Origin: Desulfobacula sp. | GTDB lineage: Bacteria > Desulfobacterota > Desulfobacteria > Desulfobacterales > Desulfobacteraceae | Direction: 5' to 3' | Assembly: GCA_029940235.1 (NCBI GenBank) | Contig: JAOZRI010000014.1 | Coordinates: 1-17,355 of the forward strand | Length of the DNA stretch: 17,355 nt | Shown: in pieces, positions 7,814 to 15,183 of the stretch | Layout of the letters: each line of letters begins with the position of its first letter | Numbering within the stretch: the stretch's first letter is position 1 | The notes under the pieces: generated by a model | What the model was told of the DNA's origin: nothing | Databases searched by the model: none | What the model saw: only the letters and a program-made list of their open reading frames with translations | Translations under genes and position numbers: made by a program

Positions 7814-7948
7814 ATGGATAATTTTAAAGAAAAACGAACAGTCAATGACAGAAGAAAATTTAATTATACTGCCTATTTTCCAGAGAGAAGGTCAGGTAAA
7901 GAGAGAAGAGCAGTTGCAATGGATCAATTTAAAAAAAAGGTGGCATAG
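7814..7948 (+). CDS. Small basic Arg-rich protein of unknown function (44 aa)
   Basis: An ATG at 7814 follows the strong Shine-Dalgarno GGGAGG (7805-7810) at 3 bases spacing, and opens a 44-codon frame ending with TAG at 7946-7948. It fills the only sizeable gap in the middle of the operon, leaving 22 bases before it and 11 bases after it to mraY. The peptide has 14 Lys/Arg against 6 Asp/Glu and no hydrophobic stretch long enough for a membrane helix. It has a repeated charged pattern: NDRRKF at 11-16 and PERRSGKERR at 23-32. I recall similar RRSGxxRR motifs in short proteins and PilZ-adjacent segments of Desulfobacterota, but cannot assign a function. The ribosome site, the tight fit and the composition argue that it is translated. 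It could also be a leader peptide tuning mraY expression. Confidence 0.66.
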   Translation: MDNFKEKRTVNDRRKFNYTAYFPERRSGKERRAVAMDQFKKKVA

Positions 7949-7959
7949 GGTCAAAAGGA

Positions 7960-9039
7960 ATGCTTTACGAATTTTTATATCCATACCATGTTGATTTCAC
8001 ATTTTTAAATATATTTCGGTATATCACATTCCGAACTATTTATGGTGGATTAACAGCCTTTTTAATCTGTTTTCTTCTTGGGCCATGGGTAATTAGAAAA
8101 CTGTCCCAAATGCAGATTGGCCAGATCATCCAGATTGATGGGCCCAAAAGTCACATGGGCAAACAGGGCACTCCTACAATGGGTGGAATATTGATTTTAT
8201 TTGCAAGTTTTACATCCATTGCCATCTGGGGGAATCTATCCAACCACTATGTAAATATCCTTCTTCTATCTTTAATACTTTTTGGATTTATAGGATTTAT
8301 TGATGATTATCTCATGCAGGTTAAAAAGAGAAATATGGGATTTACTGCAAAGGGCAAATTTCTTATTCAGATACTGTTTGGGCTTGTTATCAGCTATCTG
8401 ATCTATAAATGCCCTGATTTTAATTCAAAACTCACCATTCCATTTTTCAAAGATATTTCTCCTGATCTTGGTATTTTTTACATTCCTTTTGCCTGCCTTG
8501 TCATTGTGGGTACTTCCAATGCAGTAAATCTGACCGATGGCCTTGACGGCCTTGCCATAGGTCCCTATATCGTTGCCAGTGTGACCTATATGTTTTTTGC
8601 ATATGTTGCAGGTCATTTCCAGATTGCCCAGTATCTCCATGTAAAACATATAGCTGCTGCCGGTGAAACAGCTGTGATCTGTGGTATTATGGCAGGAGCA
8701 GGCCTTGGATTTTTATGGTTTAATTCACACCCGGCCCAAATTTTTATGGGTGATTCAGGTTCCATTCCCCTTGGCGCAATTCTTGGAACCATTGCTGTGG
8801 TAACAAAACAGGAAATTCTTCTGCTCATTGTGGGAGGATTGTTTGTTGTGGAAGCCCTGTCTGTCATTCTTCAGGTGTCATATTTTAAAATTACAAATGG
8901 GAAGAGAATCTTCAGAATGGCACCTCTGCATCACCATTTTGAACTTAAAGGGTGGCATGAATCAAAGGTAATAGTTCGGTTCTGGATAATATCCATCACT
9001 TTAGCATTAATCTCATTGAGCACCCTGAAAATAAGGTGA
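7960..9039 (+). CDS. mraY: MraY, phospho-MurNAc-pentapeptide transferase (lipid I synthase)
   Basis: This polytopic inner-membrane enzyme moves phospho-MurNAc-pentapeptide from UDP to undecaprenyl phosphate, giving lipid I. The 359 residues match the family length and about ten hydrophobic segments are visible. Conserved signatures are GPKSHMGKQGTPTMGG (61-76), the Mg-site pair Asp115-Asp116 in GFIDDYL, NAVNLTDGLDGLA (187-199) with the catalytic-loop aspartate Asp193, FMGDSGS (262-268) with Asp265, and the histidine triad in APLHHHFE (321-328). The ATG at 7960 has AAGGA directly against it and an AGGG 9 bases upstream, so initiation may partly depend on the small ORF that ends 11 bases earlier. 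murD starts one base after its stop. Confidence 0.97.
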   Translation: MLYEFLYPYHVDFTFLNIFRYITFRTIYGGLTAFLICFLLGPWVIRKLSQMQIGQIIQIDGPKSHMGKQGTPTMGGILILFASFTSIAIWGNLSNHYVNILLLSLILFGFIGFIDDYLMQVKKRNMGFTAKGKFLIQILFGLVISYLIYKCPDFNSKLTIPFFKDISPDLGIFYIPFACLVIVGTSNAVNLTDGLDGLAIGPYIVASVTYMFFAYVAGHFQIAQYLHVKHIAAAGETAVICGIMAGAGLGFLWFNSHPAQIFMGDSGSIPLGAILGTIAVVTKQEILLLIVGGLFVVEALSVILQVSYFKITNGKRIFRMAPLHHHFELKGWHESKVIVRFWIISITLALISLSTLKIR

Positions 9040-9040
9040 T

Positions 9041-10546
9041 ATGAATATGAAAAACAGATACCCATATTATCTCATCATTGGCCTTGGCAAATCAGGGATT
9101 TCCATGGCTAAATTTTTAAACTCCAAAGGATATAACGTAGTTGCCACAGATATTGATCACTCAAGGGACAAAATCGCAGATGAACTCAGTGAACTTGGTA
9201 TTCAAACCCAGATTGGCTTCCACGACCAGAAAACATTTAACCATGCAGAAATCATGATTCCAAGCCCTGGAATCCCTTTAAACAATAAATTTATAAAAAC
9301 TGCATTGGACAATGGAGTTGAAATAACAGGCGAATTGGATATTTTTACAAAGTACAATAAGCTTCCAATAATTGCCATTACCGGCACAAACGGCAAAACA
9401 ACAGTAACAACATTGATTGGTAATATTTTAGAGCAAAGCCAGATGAATCCTTTTGTGGGAGGAAATATTGGAACTCCTTTAATTGATTATTTAATGCCAG
9501 GCAGCACCCTGAAAAGAAAAGAAAAAACAGATAACAACGAAAAGATAGATAATAAAGCAGGCACAAAGAACCTAAAAGAGGCCAACAATCTTTGTGAGAA
9601 CAAAAACCAAAGAGAGATCAATATTATTGTGGCTGAAATTTCAAGTTTTCAATTGGATATTTCAAAAAATTTTAAACCTGATATTGGTGTACTTTTAAAT
9701 ATTTCACAGGATCACCTTGACCGCTATGAAGATTATGCTGATTACACAAACTCCAAATGGTCTGTTTTTAAAAACCAGGATTCCTCTGATCAGGCTGTGA
9801 TTAATTGTGCCATTGACAATTTTGATCAACTATCTCCAAAATTAAAATCAAATATCATCAGTTTTTCTTCAAAGAACCTGCAAAACACAGGCAACCAAAG
9901 AGTCACACAGAATAAACAACTTCAAAGCGGGAATGCCCAAATAACTTCCAGCAATATTACAATTAAATTTCAGGGTAATGAATATAAAATCCCCACAGAA
10001 AATTTAAAAGAGCTTCAAGGGACACATAACAAAGAAAATATTGCTGCTGCTGCTCTTGCCTCCCTTGCTGCCGGTGCAGATATTCAAAGTGTTTTAAAGG
10101 GAATCAAAACCTTTAAAAATCTTTCCCACAGAATGCAATTTGTCAAAGCCATTAAAAACATTGCCTTTTATAATGATTCAAAGGCAACCAATACTGATGC
10201 AGTTATAAGAGCTATTGAGTGTTTTAAGAACAATATCATTCTTATTCTTGGGGGAAGGGAAAAATCGACAGATTTCTCTGAACTTACAGACCATATAAAA
10301 AAAAGCGTTAAGGCTATTATCGCCATGGGAGAAACAAGCTTAAAAATTAAAAATATATTTGAAAAAATATGTCCTGTAAAAATAGTAAAAACAATGAAAG
10401 ATGGAGTTCAAACAGCTTTTGCTCTGGCCCTTAAAAATGATATCGTACTTTTATCTCCTGCCTGTGCAAGCTTTGATATGTATGACAGCTATGCAGACAG
10501 AGGCGATGATTTTACAGATTGTGTAAAGGCACTTGGAAAGGGATAA
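9041..10546 (+). CDS. murD: MurD, UDP-MurNAc-L-alanine:D-glutamate ligase, with insertions
   Basis: The cytoplasmic ligase adds D-Glu to UDP-MurNAc-L-Ala. Motifs in order are IIGLGKSGISMAKFL (12-26, N-terminal Rossmann domain), ITGTNGKTTVTTLIG (113-127, ATP loop), GGNIGTPL (140-147), AEISSFQLD (198-206), and NISQDHLDRY (220-229) followed by the SKW segment where the carbamylated lysine is expected. NDSKATNTDA (378-387), ILGGREKSTDF (402-412) and LLSPACASFDMY (470-481) complete the set. At 501 residues it is about 50 longer than usual. The excess lies mainly in a Lys/Asn/Glu-rich stretch at about 155-192, plus a Gln/Asn/Ser-rich stretch at about 276-304. Both fall in expected loops and no motif is lost, so the enzyme should be active. 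ftsW begins directly after its stop codon. Confidence 0.96.
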   Translation: MNMKNRYPYYLIIGLGKSGISMAKFLNSKGYNVVATDIDHSRDKIADELSELGIQTQIGFHDQKTFNHAEIMIPSPGIPLNNKFIKTALDNGVEITGELDIFTKYNKLPIIAITGTNGKTTVTTLIGNILEQSQMNPFVGGNIGTPLIDYLMPGSTLKRKEKTDNNEKIDNKAGTKNLKEANNLCENKNQREINIIVAEISSFQLDISKNFKPDIGVLLNISQDHLDRYEDYADYTNSKWSVFKNQDSSDQAVINCAIDNFDQLSPKLKSNIISFSSKNLQNTGNQRVTQNKQLQSGNAQITSSNITIKFQGNEYKIPTENLKELQGTHNKENIAAAALASLAAGADIQSVLKGIKTFKNLSHRMQFVKAIKNIAFYNDSKATNTDAVIRAIECFKNNIILILGGREKSTDFSELTDHIKKSVKAIIAMGETSLKIKNIFEKICPVKIVKTMKDGVQTAFALALKNDIVLLSPACASFDMYDSYADRGDDFTDCVKALGKG

Positions 10547-11665
10547 ATGAAAAAACCAATTAAATACATTCATCCTTTTTTAAGCGAAAAAAGCATTCTT
10601 TTCCCTGTAATTCTTCTGTCAGGGCTTGGGATTATCATGGTTTACTCTGCAAGCAGTGCTATCTCCATGGAAGATCACAATAATGTATATTTTTATATGA
10701 AAAAGCAGGCACTGTTCTGCTTTATCAGTCTTTGTGTAATGTTTGTTACTTCCTCTTTTCCCTATAAACTTTACAAAAGTTTTGCCTATATAATTCTATT
10801 TACTGCCATAGCCCTGCTCATTGCCGTGTTGTTCCCTGCATTGAACATTAAGGCCGGAGGTGCCAGCAGGTGGTTGAACCTTGGCGGATTTACATTCCAG
10901 CCTGCAGAATTTGCAAAACTTGCCCTGATTATCTTTCTTGGATACTCTCTATCTAAAAAACAGGAGATGATTAAAGATTTTTCCGTGGGGTTTTTCCCCC
11001 ATCTTTTTATCTTCTCTATTTTTGCCTCACTTATTATAATCCAGCCTGATTTTGGAACCATTGTTGTTTTAGGCTTGATCACATGGGGAATGATGTTCAT
11101 AGCAGGGGTTAAAATAACTCATCTTCTCTCTCCGGCACCTTTGATTATCCCCCTTGTCTATTTTCTCATTGTAAAGGTTGATTACCGGCTTGAAAGAATT
11201 CTTTCATTTTTAAATCCCTGGGATGATCCCTATAACACAGGATACCAGATTACACACTCCTTAAAAGCCTTTGGGTCAGGTGGAATTTTTGGCAAAGGCA
11301 TTGGTCTTGGAATGCAGAAAATGCATTATCTTCCAGAGCCCCACACAGATTTTATTTTTTCCATTATTGGAGAAGAGCTTGGATTGATTGGTGTTTTGAT
11401 GGTTTTATCCCTCTATCTGGTCCTGCTATTAAAAGGAATCAAAATAGCAAAGGAATCAAACAGTGAGTTTGGCGCTGTAATGGCTGCCGGTCTCACCATA
11501 TACATTGGAATTCAAGTCATAATAAACACCGGCGTGGCTCTCGGTGTTCTACCCACAAAGGGGCTTACTCTGCCATTTATCAGTTATGGGGGGACATCCC
11601 TTGTGGTCAACATGGCTGCCATGGGAATTTTAATGAATATCGGGGCTTCACAAAATTATGAATAA
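10547..11665 (+). CDS. ftsW: FtsW, septal SEDS-family peptidoglycan glycosyltransferase
   Basis: A 372-residue protein with about ten transmembrane segments that polymerises lipid II into glycan strands at the septum, in partnership with FtsI. SEDS signatures are ASRWLNLGGFTFQPAEFAKL (106-125), QPDFGT (166-171), PWDDPYNTGYQITHSL (224-239), and GSGGIFGKGIG (243-253). EPHTDFIFSIIGEELG (264-279) carries the expected catalytic aspartate, Asp268. PFISYGGTSL (343-352) follows near the C-terminus. Position between murD and murG in a division cluster identifies it as FtsW rather than RodA. The start abuts the murD stop (TAAATG) without a clear separate ribosome site beyond GGAAAGGG, and the 3' end overlaps murG by 8 bases. 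Confidence 0.96.
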   Translation: MKKPIKYIHPFLSEKSILFPVILLSGLGIIMVYSASSAISMEDHNNVYFYMKKQALFCFISLCVMFVTSSFPYKLYKSFAYIILFTAIALLIAVLFPALNIKAGGASRWLNLGGFTFQPAEFAKLALIIFLGYSLSKKQEMIKDFSVGFFPHLFIFSIFASLIIIQPDFGTIVVLGLITWGMMFIAGVKITHLLSPAPLIIPLVYFLIVKVDYRLERILSFLNPWDDPYNTGYQITHSLKAFGSGGIFGKGIGLGMQKMHYLPEPHTDFIFSIIGEELGLIGVLMVLSLYLVLLLKGIKIAKESNSEFGAVMAAGLTIYIGIQVIINTGVALGVLPTKGLTLPFISYGGTSLVVNMAAMGILMNIGASQNYE

Positions 11666-12848
11666 AAAAATCAACATAATTATTGCCGGAGGCAAAACAG
11701 GAGGTCATCTATTCCCGGGGATTGCCATTGCCAAAGCCCTTGAACAGATCATTGAAAAGACTGAACACAAAATTAAAATTCTCTTTGTTGGAACTAATGC
11801 ACCGTTTGAAATAGATACACTTGCCAAATACAAGTATAACCATAGAGCAATTTATTCAAAACCCTTTAAGGGCAACAATATTATCTTCAAAATATTTTCT
11901 GCAAGCATAATCCTTATTTCGCTCATACAGTCCATGGTAATTATAAAAAGCTTTAAACCCGATTTTATCCTTGGTGTCGGCGGTTTTTCATCATTTGCTG
12001 TCATTTTAAATGCCTGGATCTTTGGAATTCCAAATGCCATCCAGGAACAGAATGCCTTTCCTGGAATGACCAACAGAGTGTTGTCAAAATTTACAAACAC
12101 TATCTTCACATCTTTTAAAAAAACAAAGGGTTTTACAAACAATCCTAAAAGCCAATTTGTTGGGAACCCTGTCAGAAAAGCTGCCATTTTAAAAACAGAT
12201 GACCATGCAAAAACAGTTAACTACAACCCAGATAGATTTACCATTCTTGTTACTGGCGGAAGCCAGGGGGCTGCAAGCATTAACAATGCATTTATGGATG
12301 CACTTGAATTGATGGAAAATAATAAATCAGATACCCATAAATTTAACCCTGATCAATTCAATATTATCCATCAAACAGGTGTTAAAGATGAGGCATTAAT
12401 CAAAAGACGTTATAAAGATCTAAAAATCAATGCAAACGCCAGTGCATTTTTCCATGATATGCCAGAGCTTCAAAATATTGCAGACCTTGTCATTACAAGG
12501 GCAGGAGCTGGAATTATTACTGAACTCTGCATAAAAGGGCTTCCAGCAATTCTTATTCCTTTTCCACATGCAGCCGACGATCACCAGACCTTTAATGCAA
12601 AAAACCTTGAAGAGAGAGGTGCTGCTGTAATTATCAATGATAAAAATCTTACGGGACAGATTTTAAAAACAAAAATAGAAGATTTGATAAACGGCTCAGA
12701 AACACTTAAAGAAATGGGCAAATCCATGAAACATCTTGCCATGCCCGATGCTGACAAAAAAATAGCCTCATATATTTTAACCACATTGAATATAACTGCC
12801 GCAGGTACTCTTAATTGCACGCAACAAAAGAGAGAAGCTAATGTTTAA
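11658..12848 (+). CDS. murG: MurG, UDP-GlcNAc:lipid I N-acetylglucosaminyltransferase (lipid II synthase)
   Basis: This peripheral inner-membrane GT-B glycosyltransferase converts lipid I to lipid II. The N-terminal glycine-rich loop reads AGGKTGGHLFPG (10-21), with Lys where many homologues have a third Gly. GVGGFSSF (106-113) and IPNAIQEQNAFPGMTNR (124-140) belong to the acceptor domain. The donor domain has VTGGSQGAASIN (198-209), HQTG (238-241), ADLVITRAGAGIITEL (275-290) and the UDP-GlcNAc-binding IPFPHAADDHQTFNAK (300-315). At 396 residues it is slightly long. The extra length sits in a polar loop around 180-190 and 222-235, and in a C-terminal tail after about 378. It overlaps ftsW by 8 bases and is followed by a 35-base gap before murC, the largest gap in the second half of the operon. 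Confidence 0.96.
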   Translation: MNKKINIIIAGGKTGGHLFPGIAIAKALEQIIEKTEHKIKILFVGTNAPFEIDTLAKYKYNHRAIYSKPFKGNNIIFKIFSASIILISLIQSMVIIKSFKPDFILGVGGFSSFAVILNAWIFGIPNAIQEQNAFPGMTNRVLSKFTNTIFTSFKKTKGFTNNPKSQFVGNPVRKAAILKTDDHAKTVNYNPDRFTILVTGGSQGAASINNAFMDALELMENNKSDTHKFNPDQFNIIHQTGVKDEALIKRRYKDLKINANASAFFHDMPELQNIADLVITRAGAGIITELCIKGLPAILIPFPHAADDHQTFNAKNLEERGAAVIINDKNLTGQILKTKIEDLINGSETLKEMGKSMKHLAMPDADKKIASYILTTLNITAAGTLNCTQQKREANV

Positions 12849-12883
12849 ATTTATAAAAAACGCTTTTAGATAAAGGCTTAAAT

Positions 12884-14251
12884 ATGTATCAAAAAAATTA
12901 TCATATTCACTTTGTAGGAGTTGGCGGCATTGGCATGAGCGGTATTGCAGAGCTTCTTATGGACCTTGGATATAAGATATCAGGATCTGATCTTAAATTG
13001 TCCCACATCACCGAACGTCTTGAAAAAAAAGGTGGGGTTATATTCCAGGGGCATGCCAGAGAGCAGGTAAAAGGTGCCAATGTTGTAGTGACTTCCACTG
13101 CCATTGCAAAGGAAAATCCAGAAGTTGTCCAGGCAAAAGCCTTATCCATTCCTATTATTCCACGGGCTGAAATGCTGGCTGAATTAATGCGCATTAAATA
13201 CTCCATTGCCGTATCAGGAGCCCACGGGAAGACATCAACCACCTCCATGATTTCCCAGATTCTCAATACGGCAGGGCTTGATCCCACAGTTATTATAGGC
13301 GGACTTTTACAAGGCCTTGATACCAATGCTCTGCACGGAAAAGGTGACTTCATAGTTGCAGAAGCCGACGAAAGTGATGGCTCTTTCCTAAAATACAGCC
13401 CTGCCATTGCCGCAGTTACCAATATTGACCTTGAGCACTTGGATTTTTATAAAGATATTGAAGATATAAAAGATAAATTTGTCCAGTTTATCAACTCTGT
13501 TCCATTTTACGGTCTTGCAATTCTCTGCCTTGATAACGAGCATATTCAAAATATACTGCCAAGAATAAAGGTTAGATACACAACCTTTGGCATGACAGCA
13601 CAATCTGATTTGCAGGCAAAAGAGATTGAATTTAAAGGCTCGAAAAGTTATTTCAAAGTTTTTCACCATGAAAAACTCCTTGGCGACATCAATTTAAATA
13701 TTGCAGGACTTCATAATATTTCCAATGCCCTTGCTGCAATTGCAACAAGCCTTGAACTCAATATTAATTTCAAAACAATTAAAAAAGCATTGGAATCAAT
13801 TGATGGCGTAAAACGCCGGCTGGAAATTAAAGGGGAAAAAAAGGGGATTATGGTCATGGATGATTATGGTCATCATCCAACAGAAATCATGGCAACACTT
13901 GCCGCAATCAGGGAAAGCTATAAAGACAAACGTCTGATTGTTGTGTTCCAGCCACACAGGTACACGAGAACCAAAGGCCTGTTCCATGAATTTACCCGCT
14001 CTTTTTATCAATCTGATATCCTCATTGTAGTGCCAATTTATGCTGCAAGCGAACAGGAAATCAAAGGAGTTAACTCCCAGCAATTGTGCTCAGGGATACA
14101 GAAACATGGACATAAAGATGTGAGTTATGCCCCGGATTTTACCCAGGCCCTATCCATGATCACCCATAAGGCCAAAAAAGACGACATTGTTTTAACCCTT
14201 GGTGCAGGAGATATTTATACACTCGGTGAAAACCTCGTGGAAATATTGTAA
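12884..14251 (+). CDS. murC: MurC, UDP-N-acetylmuramate:L-alanine ligase
   Basis: The first of the Mur ligases, adding L-Ala to UDP-MurNAc in the cytoplasm. The 455 residues match the family. Motifs are HFVGVGGIGMSGIAELL (9-25, UDP-binding Rossmann domain), SGAHGKTSTTSMI (111-123, ATP loop), AEADESDGSF (159-168), NIDLEHLDFY (180-189), GLHNISNALAA (275-285), DDYGHHPTEI (326-335) and FQPHRYTRT (355-363). The AHGKTS form of the ATP loop and the DDYGHHPTE motif separate it from MurD, MurE and MurF. The start has AAAGG 7 bases upstream; that site could pair into a small hairpin (12862-12877). Confidence 0.97.
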   Translation: MYQKNYHIHFVGVGGIGMSGIAELLMDLGYKISGSDLKLSHITERLEKKGGVIFQGHAREQVKGANVVVTSTAIAKENPEVVQAKALSIPIIPRAEMLAELMRIKYSIAVSGAHGKTSTTSMISQILNTAGLDPTVIIGGLLQGLDTNALHGKGDFIVAEADESDGSFLKYSPAIAAVTNIDLEHLDFYKDIEDIKDKFVQFINSVPFYGLAILCLDNEHIQNILPRIKVRYTTFGMTAQSDLQAKEIEFKGSKSYFKVFHHEKLLGDINLNIAGLHNISNALAAIATSLELNINFKTIKKALESIDGVKRRLEIKGEKKGIMVMDDYGHHPTEIMATLAAIRESYKDKRLIVVFQPHRYTRTKGLFHEFTRSFYQSDILIVVPIYAASEQEIKGVNSQQLCSGIQKHGHKDVSYAPDFTQALSMITHKAKKDDIVLTLGAGDIYTLGENLVEIL

Positions 14252-14262
14252 AGGAGGATAGA

Positions 14263-15183
14263 ATGATACAAGAAGCCATTAGACCAGAGACAATACTTGC
14301 CCGAGAATTTAATACTCTTGTTGATGAGCCAATGGAAGAGTACACCTCTTTTAAAATTGGGGGCAGAGCTGATCTTCTTGCTCTGCCAAAAAACAAAATA
14401 GAGTTAACAAATTTAATTCAACGGGCATGGGAACTTGATATTCCAGTCACACTTGTTGGAAAAGGGACTAACCTTTTAATTTCAGACAGGGGCATACGCG
14501 GTCTTGTAGTTGTTACAAAACTATTAAAATCAAAATTAGAGATAATTGGAACTGATGCAGATACAACAACAATTATTGTTGATGCAGGAGAGCGTTTATC
14601 AAAAGTCTGTCAGTTTGCCATTAATAACTCTCTTTCAGGGCTTGAATTTGCAGCTGGAATTCCGGGAACCATTGGTGGTGCCATTAAAATGAATGCAGGA
14701 ACACAATCCGGTGATATGTCTGCCATTATACAATCAATTGAAGTTTTAGATGAGAATACATTTGAGATTAACAAAATTGAAAAAACCCTTTTGGATTTTT
14801 CCTATCGACACCTTAATTTATCTGGAATCATTGTTTCAGCGGCAATTACTCTGAAAAAAGAAGATCAAAAAAAGATTGAAGAAATTTTTAAATATAACCT
14901 GGCCAAAAGAAATGCAAATCAGCCTGTCTCCTTTGCCAGCGCAGGATGTTTTTTCAAAAACCCGGACATTGGAAAATCAGCAGGAGAGCTTATTGAAAAA
15001 TCCGGGCTCAAAGGAGTGAGTGTAAACGATGCTTTGGTATCACACAAACACGCCAATTTTATTGTGAATACGGGCAATGCAAGTTGTGAGGATGTTCTTC
15101 AATTAAAACAACAGATTCAAGAAAAAGTTTTTGCAAAATTTAATGTCTTTCTTGAAACAGAAGTGAGGATTGAAGGTGAGTAA
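14263..15183 (+). CDS. murB: MurB, UDP-N-acetylenolpyruvoylglucosamine reductase (type II)
   Basis: This FAD enzyme reduces UDP-GlcNAc-enolpyruvate to UDP-MurNAc with NADPH. Its 306 residues and lack of the extra E. coli-type loop make it a type II MurB. Motifs are YTSFKIGGRADLL (27-39), the FAD-binding VGKGTNLLISDRG (65-77), GLEFAAGIPGTIGGAIKMNAG (start 126, end 146), SAGCFFKNP (226-234), SGLKG (247-251), SHKHANFIVNTG (260-271) and C-terminal LETEVRIEG (298-306), with Glu300 at the place of the conserved acidic residue. At the proton-donor position, Ser229 in E. coli, this protein has Cys. A perfect AAGGAGG (14251-14257) sits 5 bases before the ATG, the strongest internal ribosome site of the cluster. 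Confidence 0.96.
   Translation: MIQEAIRPETILAREFNTLVDEPMEEYTSFKIGGRADLLALPKNKIELTNLIQRAWELDIPVTLVGKGTNLLISDRGIRGLVVVTKLLKSKLEIIGTDADTTTIIVDAGERLSKVCQFAINNSLSGLEFAAGIPGTIGGAIKMNAGTQSGDMSAIIQSIEVLDENTFEINKIEKTLLDFSYRHLNLSGIIVSAAITLKKEDQKKIEEIFKYNLAKRNANQPVSFASAGCFFKNPDIGKSAGELIEKSGLKGVSVNDALVSHKHANFIVNTGNASCEDVLQLKQQIQEKVFAKFNVFLETEVRIEGE
15163..15168 (+). promoter_or_regulatory. Ribosome binding site deciding the ftsQ start
   Basis: GTGAGG lies 7 bases before GTG at 15176 but only 1 base before the alternative TTG at 15170. The spacing favours the GTG, which makes FtsQ 309 residues long. Confidence 0.55.

Noticed and set aside
12841..12873. Ten-codon ATG frame overlapping the murG end and the gap before murC.
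   Set aside because: It has no ribosome site of its own, is very short and overlaps the murG stop; chance is the simplest explanation.
12907..13422. Long reverse-strand open frame (171 codons) opposite murC.
   Set aside because: It is fully contained in the antisense of a clear murC, has no recognisable domain, and is one of many such shadow frames caused by stop-poor antisense codons.
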